From assembly GCA_964620915.1 (NCBI GenBank), contig CAZUKP010000026.1:1-44112 (forward strand): 44,112 bases of DNA, read 5' to 3'. A model generated the notes under the pieces. That model saw only the letters and a list, made by a program, of their open reading frames with translations, searched no databases and was not told the DNA's origin. Origin of the DNA: Hyphomicrobium_A sp964620915. Lineage in GTDB: Bacteria > Pseudomonadota > Alphaproteobacteria > Rhizobiales > Hyphomicrobiaceae. The translations under genes were made by a program, and so were the position numbers. This document shows positions 1 to 6,865 of this stretch, piece by piece. How positions within the stretch are numbered: position 1 is the stretch's first letter; each line of letters begins with the position of its first letter.

Positions 1-1
1 C

Positions 2-238
2 TCAGACGAGCCGCTGAGCCGCGAGACCAACTTTCGCACCGAGTTTGTTGCGGTGTTGAGCAACCACCCCCAGGGTGGCTTCAAAACGCGCCGGCCTACG
101 GTTGTCAAAAGACCTGTCTACGAACCATGGCAGCCCAGCGGATTCTTCTTCTTTGGGCAGCCGAGCCCGAACCAGCAACGCGGCAACACCCGCCAGCGCC
201 GCCGCGGAGGTTACAAGAAACGGGGACTGTTTTGGTAA
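2..238 (+). CDS. 3' end of an unidentified gene (partial, cut by window start)
   Basis: An open frame runs from the window edge to a TAA at 236-238 and gives about 78 residues without a start that must be internal. The C-terminus is rich in Pro, Gln, Arg and aromatic residues (for example WQPSGFFFFGQPSP, then an Arg/Lys-rich end KKRGLFW). That looks like a basic, disordered tail of a larger protein, possibly of the cell envelope. I do not recognise the family. The opposite strand also has an open frame (2-256), but its composition looks like a shadow. Confidence is moderate that this is coding and low for any function. Confidence 0.5.
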   Translation, partial: SDEPLSRETNFRTEFVAVLSNHPQGGFKTRRPTVVKRPVYEPWQPSGFFFFGQPSPNQQRGNTRQRRRGGYKKRGLFW

Positions 239-252
239 TTGACGGCGCTCCC

Positions 253-300
253 TCACCCCACAACATCAAACGCAACGGGCAGCGACACCGGCTCCTGCTG
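253..300 (-). repeat. Copy 1 of the P450 3'-end repeat (remnant)
   Basis: Read on minus, this stretch encodes QEPVSLPVAFDVVG followed by TGA. That nearly matches the last residues of the P450 at 2563-3762 (GPVSLPVAFDVAG, then TGA). The DNA is similar as well: roughly 37 of 47 positions by eye, and more weakly up to about 315. No upstream P450 coding sequence is attached. It starts 14 bp after the stop of the partial plus-strand gene and lies downstream of the MAPEG gene. I infer a relic of a duplicated or replaced P450 gene. Confidence 0.55.
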
Positions 301-345
301 TCGGCAACGGCTATGCCGCTCTCCGCTTGATTGTCGTGCGCGCAC

Positions 346-813
346 TCAAAAGCCGAGTGCCGCGATCAACGTGCGGCACGTGATGAAGATCAGGATGAGC
401 GAGCCCACCGTCCACAGCGTGGCGCGCATGTCATGGGTTTGCGCGGTGAAGTACGCCGCAAAATGCAAGAACCGCGACGCCACGTAGCCGTAGAGCAGAA
501 CCTGCGCCAGCCACAACGGCGGCCCCGTCACGACATAGAGCAAACCGGCGACCAGGAAGAACGGCAGGTTCTCCAGGTCATTCATGTGGATGCGCCGGAC
601 GCGCTCGACGTACTCGTTCGGCTCCAGCTGCTTAGAATCGGGCGCGGGGTTGAGCGGCGTCTTTCTGATGTCCTCAGGCGAGCGAAAGCCACCCTTCACC
701 TTCATCATGCGAATGACGGTGAGCCAGGACATGCCCACGGCCTTGAGGATCATGAGCGTGGCGGCGATCACGTACGTGGCGAACACGGGGTTTTGTAGGT
801 CGAACTGGTCCAT
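346..813 (-). CDS. MAPEG family membrane protein
   Basis: A 155-residue protein of the MAPEG superfamily (membrane-associated proteins in eicosanoid and glutathione metabolism). The family consists of small integral membrane proteins with four helices, some of which are glutathione transferases or peroxidases. The sequence shows a first helix (residues about 9-32), the family-typical motif ERVRRIHMNDLENLPFF near residues 80-95, two further hydrophobic helices, and a fourth near the C-terminus. I chose the ATG at 813 because GAGAGAAC lies just upstream. A GTG at 840 would add nine residues. It is monocistronic, with the opposite-strand gene beginning at 895. Substrate unknown; glutathione-dependent detoxification is only a family-level suggestion. 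Confidence 0.85.
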   Translation of the reverse strand: MDQFDLQNPVFATYVIAATLMILKAVGMSWLTVIRMMKVKGGFRSPEDIRKTPLNPAPDSKQLEPNEYVERVRRIHMNDLENLPFFLVAGLLYVVTGPPLWLAQVLLYGYVASRFLHFAAYFTAQTHDMRATLWTVGSLILIFITCRTLIAALGF

Positions 814-894
814 CTGTTCTCTCGCGCAAGGAAGCGACACTGGCCATGTTATAGCTTGCGAGGCTGAGTACTAAAGCATGGACGAGAATATTGA

Positions 895-1500
895 ATGCTC
901 GAACAGGACCAAGATAAATTATCGAGTCGATTGCGGCCCAACGAAAAGGTTCTCTGGACTGGACGCCCCAAGCAGGGCTTTGCATTCACTCGTCTGGATT
1001 GGTTTCAGATCCCTGCTTCGGTTGTGATAATGGCTCCACTCTTGGCAATTTCCTGCGGCCTCGTCGGAGGGGCGTTCAGAGACTACCAAGAGTACGTCGA
1101 TCAACGCCAGCTGGCGTTTGTGCTTCTGGCCATACCTTTGATTTTCGTGTCGTTCTATTTGCTGGTCGGTCGTTTCATACATGATCGAATAAACCGTGCA
1201 CACATGATCTATGCCCTAACGAACGAGGCTGCACACATCGTCCCGATGTGGGGATTGTTGCCAAAACGGCTCGATCTTAACCGTTACGACATGCGACTTG
1301 AACAGTTCATTGATGGCCAGGGAACTATTCAATTTGTTCCATCAAGTGGAAGACCGCAGTGGTTTGGATACCCTTTTGGAGGTCGAGTTGGAGCCACTAT
1401 TGGTCAGCCACCCCGGTTCTATCGGATCGAAAACGCGAGTGTGGTCTTTGAGCAGGCCAAGGCGCTGAGTAGAGATAGAAAGGAAGCATTGAGTAGCTGA
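895..1500 (+). CDS. PH-domain-like membrane protein, function unknown
   Basis: A 201-residue protein. It opens with LRPNEKVLWTGRPKQG, a motif seen in bacterial membrane proteins carrying a PH-like domain. Two hydrophobic segments follow (about residues 39-60 and 72-93), then a soluble part with the usual pattern of such domains (YALTNEAAHIV, then GTIQF). The ATG at 895 is the first possible start because an in-frame TGA lies directly before it; the ribosome site is weak. No operon partner is seen. Its stop is only four bases from a copy of the P450 3'-end repeat. Role unknown; the family assignment rests on the motif pattern only. Confidence 0.7.
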   Translation: MLEQDQDKLSSRLRPNEKVLWTGRPKQGFAFTRLDWFQIPASVVIMAPLLAISCGLVGGAFRDYQEYVDQRQLAFVLLAIPLIFVSFYLLVGRFIHDRINRAHMIYALTNEAAHIVPMWGLLPKRLDLNRYDMRLEQFIDGQGTIQFVPSSGRPQWFGYPFGGRVGATIGQPPRFYRIENASVVFEQAKALSRDRKEALSS

Positions 1501-1915
1501 TCCCTCACCCCGCCACGTCAAACGCCACCGGCGAGGTCGCAATTTGACGGGATCAGCGGTCTTGTCAGCTACGGGCCAAGAGAGCCACAAATCAATCACT
1601 GATCATCTGGCCGCATGCGCCTTGCGTACACTCGGGCGACCGGCGCGGACTCGAAGGCTTCGCGCTGCCCGCGTTCGCCGGGAATGGCGATAGAAGCACG
1701 TGTGCAGGCCGCCGTGCCGCCACCGAATGTCCGGGATCACGAGGCGACAGCGCCCTGCAGGGGCGCTCAACGCCGCCGCAGCGTTGCCGCCGCCAAGCAC
1801 GCCGTGTAGCGTCAATTCAACTCAAGGCCACTTAAGGCTACTTGGGGATATCGGCTCAGTTCGTCCCTGGGCTACTTTGGGAATATTGGTGCAAATCAGG
1901 GGCTCTGCTTTTGTT
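1501..1915. other. Gene-poor stretch between 1500 and 1916
   Basis: Besides the P450-end repeat at its left edge, it holds a minus-strand open frame without a start from about 1739 to a stop at 1596-1598. That frame is about 47 codons and ends REAFESAPVARVYARRM, with codon use like a real gene, and may be the tail of a decayed gene. Close to the next gene lies an imperfect direct repeat: GGCTACTTGGGGATATCGG at 1836-1854 and GGCTACTTTGGGAATATTGG at 1870-1889. No promoter or RNA gene was recognised. Confidence 0.4.
1503..1535 (-). repeat. Copy 2 of the P450 3'-end repeat (remnant)
   Basis: On minus this reads SPVAFDVAG followed by TGA (stop at 1505-1507), identical in protein to the end of the P450 encoded at 2563-3762. 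The DNA matches at about 27 of 31 positions. The similarity ends abruptly upstream. It lies right after the stop codon of the 895-1500 gene and in the same orientation as copy 1 and the intact P450. Confidence 0.55.
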
Positions 1916-2413
1916 ATGGCCAAAAGTATTTCGCAACCGAGTTTTCGGGTTCTATTTTTGTCAGTCGTTTTCATGAACGCGGCAATCGTATTGATGCCAC
2001 AGGTAGCCTTGGCGGCAGAAATCCCAGAGGCGTTTCGTGGTACTTGGTGTGCCACTTCTAAGGATATCGGTGGAGATTGGGGCGCTTACAGTTCTAACGG
2101 CTCGGATTGTGATGTCGTTGCGATTACGATCGGAACCGCTGATCTGAAGAGCTCGGACCAATCTTTGTCGTGCGTCATTCGGAATGCAGCAAGTTTTGAC
2201 GTCTGCCCCTGGGGAATGATCTTCAAAAATAGAAAGCAGGCACAGAAAAATAGGCCGCATCAAATCAATCCGTGGAGTCCTGGATATCATATGGTGCTTG
2301 AATGCACCGGCAGTGGAACGCGGCCTGAAGCTTTTGGGGTGGATTGGGTGATTGAGAAGGGGAGTATCAGGAGCGGTGTGCCGCTAAGCTATCGGTGTCC
2401 CTGGGACAGGTAG
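1916..2413 (+). CDS. Secreted cysteine-containing protein of unknown function
   Basis: A 165-residue protein. A signal peptide is clear: basic start MAKSISQ, hydrophobic core (FLSVVFMNAAIVLMPQVA) and a cleavage-like LAA before residue 35. The mature part contains GTWC, three further Cys pairs spread over the chain, and ends CPWDR, suggesting a disulfide-stabilised periplasmic or extracellular domain. I chose the ATG at 1916 because the signal peptide starts there, though the frame is open further upstream. An AGGGG lies 13 bases before it, longer than the usual spacing. No neighbour shares its strand. Family not recognised. Confidence 0.65.
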   Translation: MAKSISQPSFRVLFLSVVFMNAAIVLMPQVALAAEIPEAFRGTWCATSKDIGGDWGAYSSNGSDCDVVAITIGTADLKSSDQSLSCVIRNAASFDVCPWGMIFKNRKQAQKNRPHQINPWSPGYHMVLECTGSGTRPEAFGVDWVIEKGSIRSGVPLSYRCPWDR

Positions 2414-2562
2414 TAATTGCGCTTGTGTGGGCCACTCCGGATCCGTCAACCCGTGCTCGCAATTTCCGATTACTCGTTCGCAACGACCTTGTTGCGCACA
2501 CGCACGATGACTGTAGTGGGTCAGAAGCAGACTCTGTCAATGGCACTGCTCAACTCCGCCCC

Positions 2563-3762
2563 TCACCCCGCCACATCGAACGCGACCGGCAATGACACCG
2601 GCCCCGTGTTGCCGCTATCGGGCAAATACGTCGCCGCACCGTCGGCGCGCAGGCCCCGCATCCGCCCCGGCAGGATCGAAAACGCCACCGACATATCGCT
2701 GCGCGCAATCGCGTGGCCCAAGCAATGGTGCGGGCCGGCGCCGAAACCGAAATGGCGCGCGCGCTCGGCCGTGATGTCGAAACCGGGGGGAAATGCATTG
2801 GGATCGGTGCCGGCGGACTCAGACAACAAATGCAAGGTCGTGCCCTTGGCTATTTTCACGCCGTTGTGTTCGAAGTCCCCGATGGCCTCGCGCGTCACCC
2901 AGGTGATTGTCGGGCGCACGCGCATCACCTCTTCGACCGCCTTGGGCGCAAGCTCCGGCTTGTCCGCTAACAGCTCCCACTCGTCGGGGTGCTCCAGGAA
3001 GGTCGAAAGGCCCAGCCCCAACTGATTGCGCGTCGTATCGATGCCGGCAAACACCAGCATCAGGATCATGTCGCGTAATTCATCGCGCGATAGCCGGTCC
3101 CCATCCTCGCTTGCCGCCACCAGCGCCGACATGAAGTCGTTGCCCGGCGCGTTTTTGCGTTTCTCCACCAACGCATCCGCGTAGGCGAACATGCCTTCGG
3201 TCGCCGCGTTGATACGGTCCTCGTTCTCCTTAAAGGCGACGCCGAGCGCGAGCCCCATGTCGGCTGAGAGCCGCAGCACATGATCGGCTTCTTCCATGGG
3301 AAGACTGAGGATGTGGCATAAGACGCGCGCGGCGTACGGGTCGGCGAACGCCGCCATGAAGTCGCAATGGCCGCGGCCGGCAAAGTCATCGGCCAGCTCG
3401 GTTGCCAGCGCTTCGAACGTCGGGCGCATCCCGGCCACGACCTTCGGCGAAAACGCCGGGTTTACGAGTTTGCGCAGCCGCGCGTGATCGTCCCCTTCCT
3501 TGACGAGAATGGTGCGTCCCCACCAGTCGGCGAAGATCCCTTTCACATTATTATGCGCGGGCCAGGCGTGACTGCCCTGGCGTAGCTTCTTGTGCAGCAG
3601 CAGATTGCGCATGTCCTCGTAGCGCAGCACCGCGAGGCCGTAGGGCGTTCGCGCGTACCAGCTTTCCGCGCGCGCATCCTTGATCGGTTTTGCGCGCACC
3701 GACAGAGTCGGATCCGCAAGATTGAGGAACGGCACGCCTTCAAGTGTCGCAATCGCACCCAT
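2563..3762 (-). CDS. Cytochrome P450
   Basis: A 399-residue soluble bacterial P450, a heme monooxygenase needing a ferredoxin and reductase that are not in this window. Visible landmarks are the C-helix DHARLRKL (residues about 92-99), the I-helix oxygen-activation motif FAGIDTT (238-244), EEVMR of the K helix (277-281), and the heme loop FGFGAGPHHCLG (338-349) with Cys347 as axial ligand. Full length; ATG at 3762. It is the last gene of an operon with two glutamine-synthetase-like ligases, only 10 bp after the stop of the upstream one. The pairing suggests oxidation of an amine or of a glutamylated amine. The substrate cannot be read from the sequence. Its 3' end is repeated twice further left. 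Confidence 0.95.
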   Translation of the reverse strand: MGAIATLEGVPFLNLADPTLSVRAKPIKDARAESWYARTPYGLAVLRYEDMRNLLLHKKLRQGSHAWPAHNNVKGIFADWWGRTILVKEGDDHARLRKLVNPAFSPKVVAGMRPTFEALATELADDFAGRGHCDFMAAFADPYAARVLCHILSLPMEEADHVLRLSADMGLALGVAFKENEDRINAATEGMFAYADALVEKRKNAPGNDFMSALVAASEDGDRLSRDELRDMILMLVFAGIDTTRNQLGLGLSTFLEHPDEWELLADKPELAPKAVEEVMRVRPTITWVTREAIGDFEHNGVKIAKGTTLHLLSESAGTDPNAFPPGFDITAERARHFGFGAGPHHCLGHAIARSDMSVAFSILPGRMRGLRADGAATYLPDSGNTGPVSLPVAFDVAG

Positions 3763-3772
3763 GGCGTGCTCC

Positions 3773-5254
3773 TCAAGGAAGGCAGTCGAGATAAGTCTCC
3801 ACGTCCCAGTTTGAGACCGTGGAATTGAACCGCTCCCACTCGTCGGTTTTGTACTCGTGATAGAGACGGTACATCTCGCCGGGCAGCGCCGATTTGATCA
3901 CCTCGTCCTTCGACAATTCCTCCAGCGCATGGCCAAGCGTCATGGGCAGCTTCTTCACCTGCTTGCCCTCTTCCATCGCCACGTAGATGTTGCGCTCTTC
4001 CGGCTGGCCGGGATCGAGATTGCGCTTGATGCCGTCGTCGGCAGCTTTGATGATTGCGCCGGCCATCAGATAAGGGTTCACCATGGAATCGACGGCGCGG
4101 TATTCGAACCGGCCCGGCGCTGAGATGCGTAGGCCCGTCGTGCGGTTCTGAAAGCCCCAGTCGGCAAACACGGGCGCCCAAAAGCCGGTGTCCCATAGCC
4201 GGCGGTAGGAGTTGACCGTGGAGCAGCCGATCGCCGTCAGGGCGTAAAGGTGGTCCACGATTCCCGCCACCACTTGCTTGCCCACCGTGCCTGGCATCCG
4301 CGCATCGTCGCTGTCGGGCATGAACGTGTTTTCGCCGCCATCGTGATAGGCGAACACGTCGGGCATCGCCGCGTACGTCTCCTGTCCGAGTTTCTTGTGA
4401 ACGGTCTCGCCGCCGCGCCAGAATGAGATGTTGTGGTGACAGCCCGAGGCCGAAACACCCATGAAGGGTTTAGACATAAAGCACGCGATGAGATTGAACT
4501 CGCGCGCGACTTGCGCGCAGATCTGCCGGTAGGTGGTCAACCGGTCGGCCGTGCGCAGGGGATCATCGAACGTGAAGTTCAGTTCCAATTGCCCCGGTGC
4601 GTCTTCGTGATCGCCCTGGATCATGTCGAGGCCCATGGCGCGCGAATAGTCGATCACCTTCATGTAAACGGGGCGCAGACTTTCGAACTGGTCGATGTGG
4701 TAGCAGTACGGTTTCGAAAACCCGCCGGCTGGCTTGCCGTCTTCATCGCGCTTCAGCCACATCATTTCTGGTTCGGTGCCGTGGCGCATGTGCAGTCCGC
4801 CGTGTTCGGCTTTGAACTGTTCGTGGATGCGGCGCAGATTGCCGCGGCAGTCCGCAGTGAGGTAGCCGCCGGGCGCCTCGCGTTCCTCTCGGTTTCGAAA
4901 CAGCGTGCAGAACACGCGCGCCACGCGCTTGTCCCATGGCAATTGGCAAAAGGTATCGGGCTCGGGAATTCCGATGAGTTCCGCCGCCTCCGGGCCGTAG
5001 CCCATGTAATCGCCGTGGCGATTGACGAACAGATTGACCGTTGCGCCGTAAACGAGCTGAAAGCCCTTACTTGCGACGGCCTCCCAATGCTCGGCGGGAA
5101 TTCCCTTGCCGCAAATGCGGCCCGTGACGGAGACGAACTGCAAATAGAGATAGTCGATGCCCAGTGCGTCGATCAGCTTTCTGACCTCGGCGACTTTTTC
5201 CGCGCGTCCTGCGGCGTCGACGAACGATTCAATATCGGTCTTCATTCCAGTCAT
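3773..5254 (-). CDS. Glutamine-synthetase-family ligase (probable gamma-glutamyl amide synthetase)
   Basis: A 493-residue protein of the glutamine synthetase superfamily, which forms gamma-glutamyl amides from glutamate, ATP and an amine. Landmarks are EPEMMW (161-166), the metal and ATP motif GDHEDAPGQLELN (214-226), GVSASGCHHN (266-275), NSYRRL, and the late RFEYRAVDSMVNPYL. It is longer than the canonical assimilatory enzyme's closest motifs predict and diverges from GlnA. It therefore more likely acts on an organic amine, as gamma-glutamylamide synthetases of amine catabolism do. The ATG at 5254 overlaps the TGA of the upstream paralogue (TGATG), implying translational coupling. The frame is open to 5332, but those residues lie inside the neighbour. 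Confidence 0.88.
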   Translation of the reverse strand: MTGMKTDIESFVDAAGRAEKVAEVRKLIDALGIDYLYLQFVSVTGRICGKGIPAEHWEAVASKGFQLVYGATVNLFVNRHGDYMGYGPEAAELIGIPEPDTFCQLPWDKRVARVFCTLFRNREEREAPGGYLTADCRGNLRRIHEQFKAEHGGLHMRHGTEPEMMWLKRDEDGKPAGGFSKPYCYHIDQFESLRPVYMKVIDYSRAMGLDMIQGDHEDAPGQLELNFTFDDPLRTADRLTTYRQICAQVAREFNLIACFMSKPFMGVSASGCHHNISFWRGGETVHKKLGQETYAAMPDVFAYHDGGENTFMPDSDDARMPGTVGKQVVAGIVDHLYALTAIGCSTVNSYRRLWDTGFWAPVFADWGFQNRTTGLRISAPGRFEYRAVDSMVNPYLMAGAIIKAADDGIKRNLDPGQPEERNIYVAMEEGKQVKKLPMTLGHALEELSKDEVIKSALPGEMYRLYHEYKTDEWERFNSTVSNWDVETYLDCLP

Positions 5255-6561
5255 CACACGGTCTCCAGGTATCGGGCCCGCTCGAATGCGGACACATGTG
5301 CGTGGAACGCGGCGGCCTCCGCCGCACACCAAGCCGAATAGTGATCGACAAAGGGCGCTGCGAAGATCGCGCGGGCGGGTTCGGATTTGGCAAAGCGCCT
5401 TGCGGCTTCCTCCAACGAGGTCGGCAGCTCTTTATCGGGTAAAGCGGGAACGACCCGCCCGTCGCCAAAGACGGGCGATCCAGGATCGGCGTTGTTTTCA
5501 AGTCCCCACAGACCTGCGCCCAGCATCATGGCTGCGGTCATGTGCGGCATCGCGTCTGCGCCCGGCAGACGGAACTCAAGCCGCGTCTCGTCTGACGAAC
5601 GGGTTACGACACGCACGCCGCACGAGTAGTTGCCCACGCCCCAGTTGGCAGCACGCGGCGCCCAGTTGCCCGGCCGCAATCGCCGGTAGGCATTCACTGT
5701 CGGTGCGAACATGCACATCAGTTCCGGCGTCAGCGCGAGCACGCCGCCGAGAAACGCCTTGCCCGTCTTGCTCAATCCGTTTGGGTCGGCGCCGTCATGC
5801 AGGATCGGCGTGCCGTCCTTGTCACGCAGCGAAAGTGACAGATGTCCGCCGAGGCCCGGGAAGCCATCATCGAGCTGCGCCATGAAGCTCGCGGTCAGAC
5901 CTTGGCTGCGCGCGATCGCCTTGGTGAAGATTTTGAACAGCGCGGCATCGTCCGCAGCCTTCAAAATTGGCTCGGGTGCAAGCGTGTACTCCACGCAACC
6001 GGGCCCCAGCTCCATGCAATGATGATCAATAGGTATATGACAGGCCGACAATTGTTCATGTACGCCTGCTAAAAAGCCGGCATCGGCAGCCGGCGCGACG
6101 CCCGACCAGCACCGGTTGTGCGGCAGTGCCGGGTCCAGTTCGCCCCAGTCTTTCTGGCGTAATGTGGTCCCGTCCTCATCCAGAAAGATCGTCTCGTACT
6201 CAAACCCGGCAATCGCCTTGAGCCCGAGACTGGCCGCCTTTTCCACCAAGCGCTTCAAAGCGGGGCGCGGTGAGATGGCAGCGCTCGGCCCCGAATAGTC
6301 GGCGATGGCAAGCTGCGCGTTCTCCTCGAACGGGTAGGGCCTCAGCGTGTCGGCATCGACCGTAACATCTTCATCCACAAAGCCTTTTTCGGCAAAGCAC
6401 GTATCGTCATGCATCCAGTAGGGAAGCGCGTCGATGAACCGCCAGCCATGAGCGGCAATCTGTTGGTAGCCTGCAGCGTCGAGCCGCTTTTCGCGGAAGG
6501 CCCCGGTGAAATCAAACAGACCCAGATGGGCGACGGCGTCACCGCCACCTCCTGGCCCCAC
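5254..6561 (-). CDS. Second glutamine-synthetase-family ligase
   Basis: A 435-residue superfamily member, distinct from its downstream partner. Visible elements are an N-terminal beta-grasp-like part (HLGLFDFTGAFREKRL), FEYETIFL (120-127), ELGPGCVEY (184-192, keeping the two catalytic Glu), GLGGHLSLSL (236-245), and TRLEFRLPGAD near residue 335. The start is a GTG at 6561 with AGGAAG seven bases upstream. The frame has no ATG before the stop at 6619-6621, so the N-terminus is shorter than in many relatives. It is the first gene of the three-gene operon with the next ligase and the P450. Two ligases may form a hetero-oligomer or act on different amines; this is inference. Confidence 0.87.
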   Translation of the reverse strand: MGPGGGGDAVAHLGLFDFTGAFREKRLDAAGYQQIAAHGWRFIDALPYWMHDDTCFAEKGFVDEDVTVDADTLRPYPFEENAQLAIADYSGPSAAISPRPALKRLVEKAASLGLKAIAGFEYETIFLDEDGTTLRQKDWGELDPALPHNRCWSGVAPAADAGFLAGVHEQLSACHIPIDHHCMELGPGCVEYTLAPEPILKAADDAALFKIFTKAIARSQGLTASFMAQLDDGFPGLGGHLSLSLRDKDGTPILHDGADPNGLSKTGKAFLGGVLALTPELMCMFAPTVNAYRRLRPGNWAPRAANWGVGNYSCGVRVVTRSSDETRLEFRLPGADAMPHMTAAMMLGAGLWGLENNADPGSPVFGDGRVVPALPDKELPTSLEEAARRFAKSEPARAIFAAPFVDHYSAWCAAEAAAFHAHVSAFERARYLETV

Positions 6562-6763
6562 CGTCTGACTTCCTGTCGTCGCCAGGGAAACGTCTCCATC
6601 TGCTTGACGACAACATTTTCACACTAATAAAAAACATTTCGCAAGAGGAAACATCGGGCAACTGCCCAAATTGGGGGCGTGCAGGTACCCGCCCAGGAAA
6701 CTAGGGGCGAGGAGCATGAATCTTCCCCGGTGCGCCAGCGTCCACCTGCGGCGCGCGCGCATC

Positions 6764-6792
6764 TTGACCTTGACACGTTCGCTCTCTATTTT
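6764..6792 (+). promoter_or_regulatory. Predicted sigma-70-type promoter of sitABCD
   Basis: TTGACC at 6764-6769 and TATTTT at 6787-6792 are separated by exactly 17 bp, a good match to housekeeping promoters. Transcription would start near 6799, inside the palindrome at 6795-6815. That leaves a leader of about 65 bases before the sitA ATG, which is preceded by AAAGGAG. Confidence 0.55.
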
Positions 6793-6794
6793 GC

Positions 6795-6815
6795 AGTTGC
6801 AAATCATTCGCAACT
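6795..6815. promoter_or_regulatory. Fur/Mur-type operator overlapping the sitA start point
   Basis: A perfect inverted repeat AGTTGC-N9-GCAACT, whose core TTGCAAATCATTCGCAA resembles Fur-family boxes of alphaproteobacteria. In rhizobia the Fur homologue Mur represses sitABCD when manganese is plentiful. Its position over the predicted start site fits simple repression. The match to a published consensus was judged by eye. Confidence 0.6.
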
Positions 6816-6865
6816 AGAGACCGCGCCCAAGTGGGCTGGCATAAGAGTAGCGCAAAGGAGACTGG

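Larger units (their letters stand above)
6562..6865. other. Divergent intergenic region between the ligase operon and sitABCD
   Basis: A region of 304 bp holding control elements for both directions. Toward sitA there is a sigma-70-type promoter (6764-6792) and a palindromic operator (6795-6815). The left part, AT-rich around 6610-6645, is the probable promoter zone of the ligase-P450 operon, but I see no box clear enough to name. No small gene was recognised. Confidence 0.6.

Noticed and set aside
2..256. 84-codon minus-strand frame at the window start with a hydrophobic stretch
   Set aside because: The plus-strand frame through the same bases has a more protein-like tail; no ribosome site or family supports the minus frame, though it is not excluded.
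4433..5341. 302-codon plus-strand frame opposite the first GS-like gene
   Set aside because: Antisense shadow; the minus-strand protein has all family motifs.
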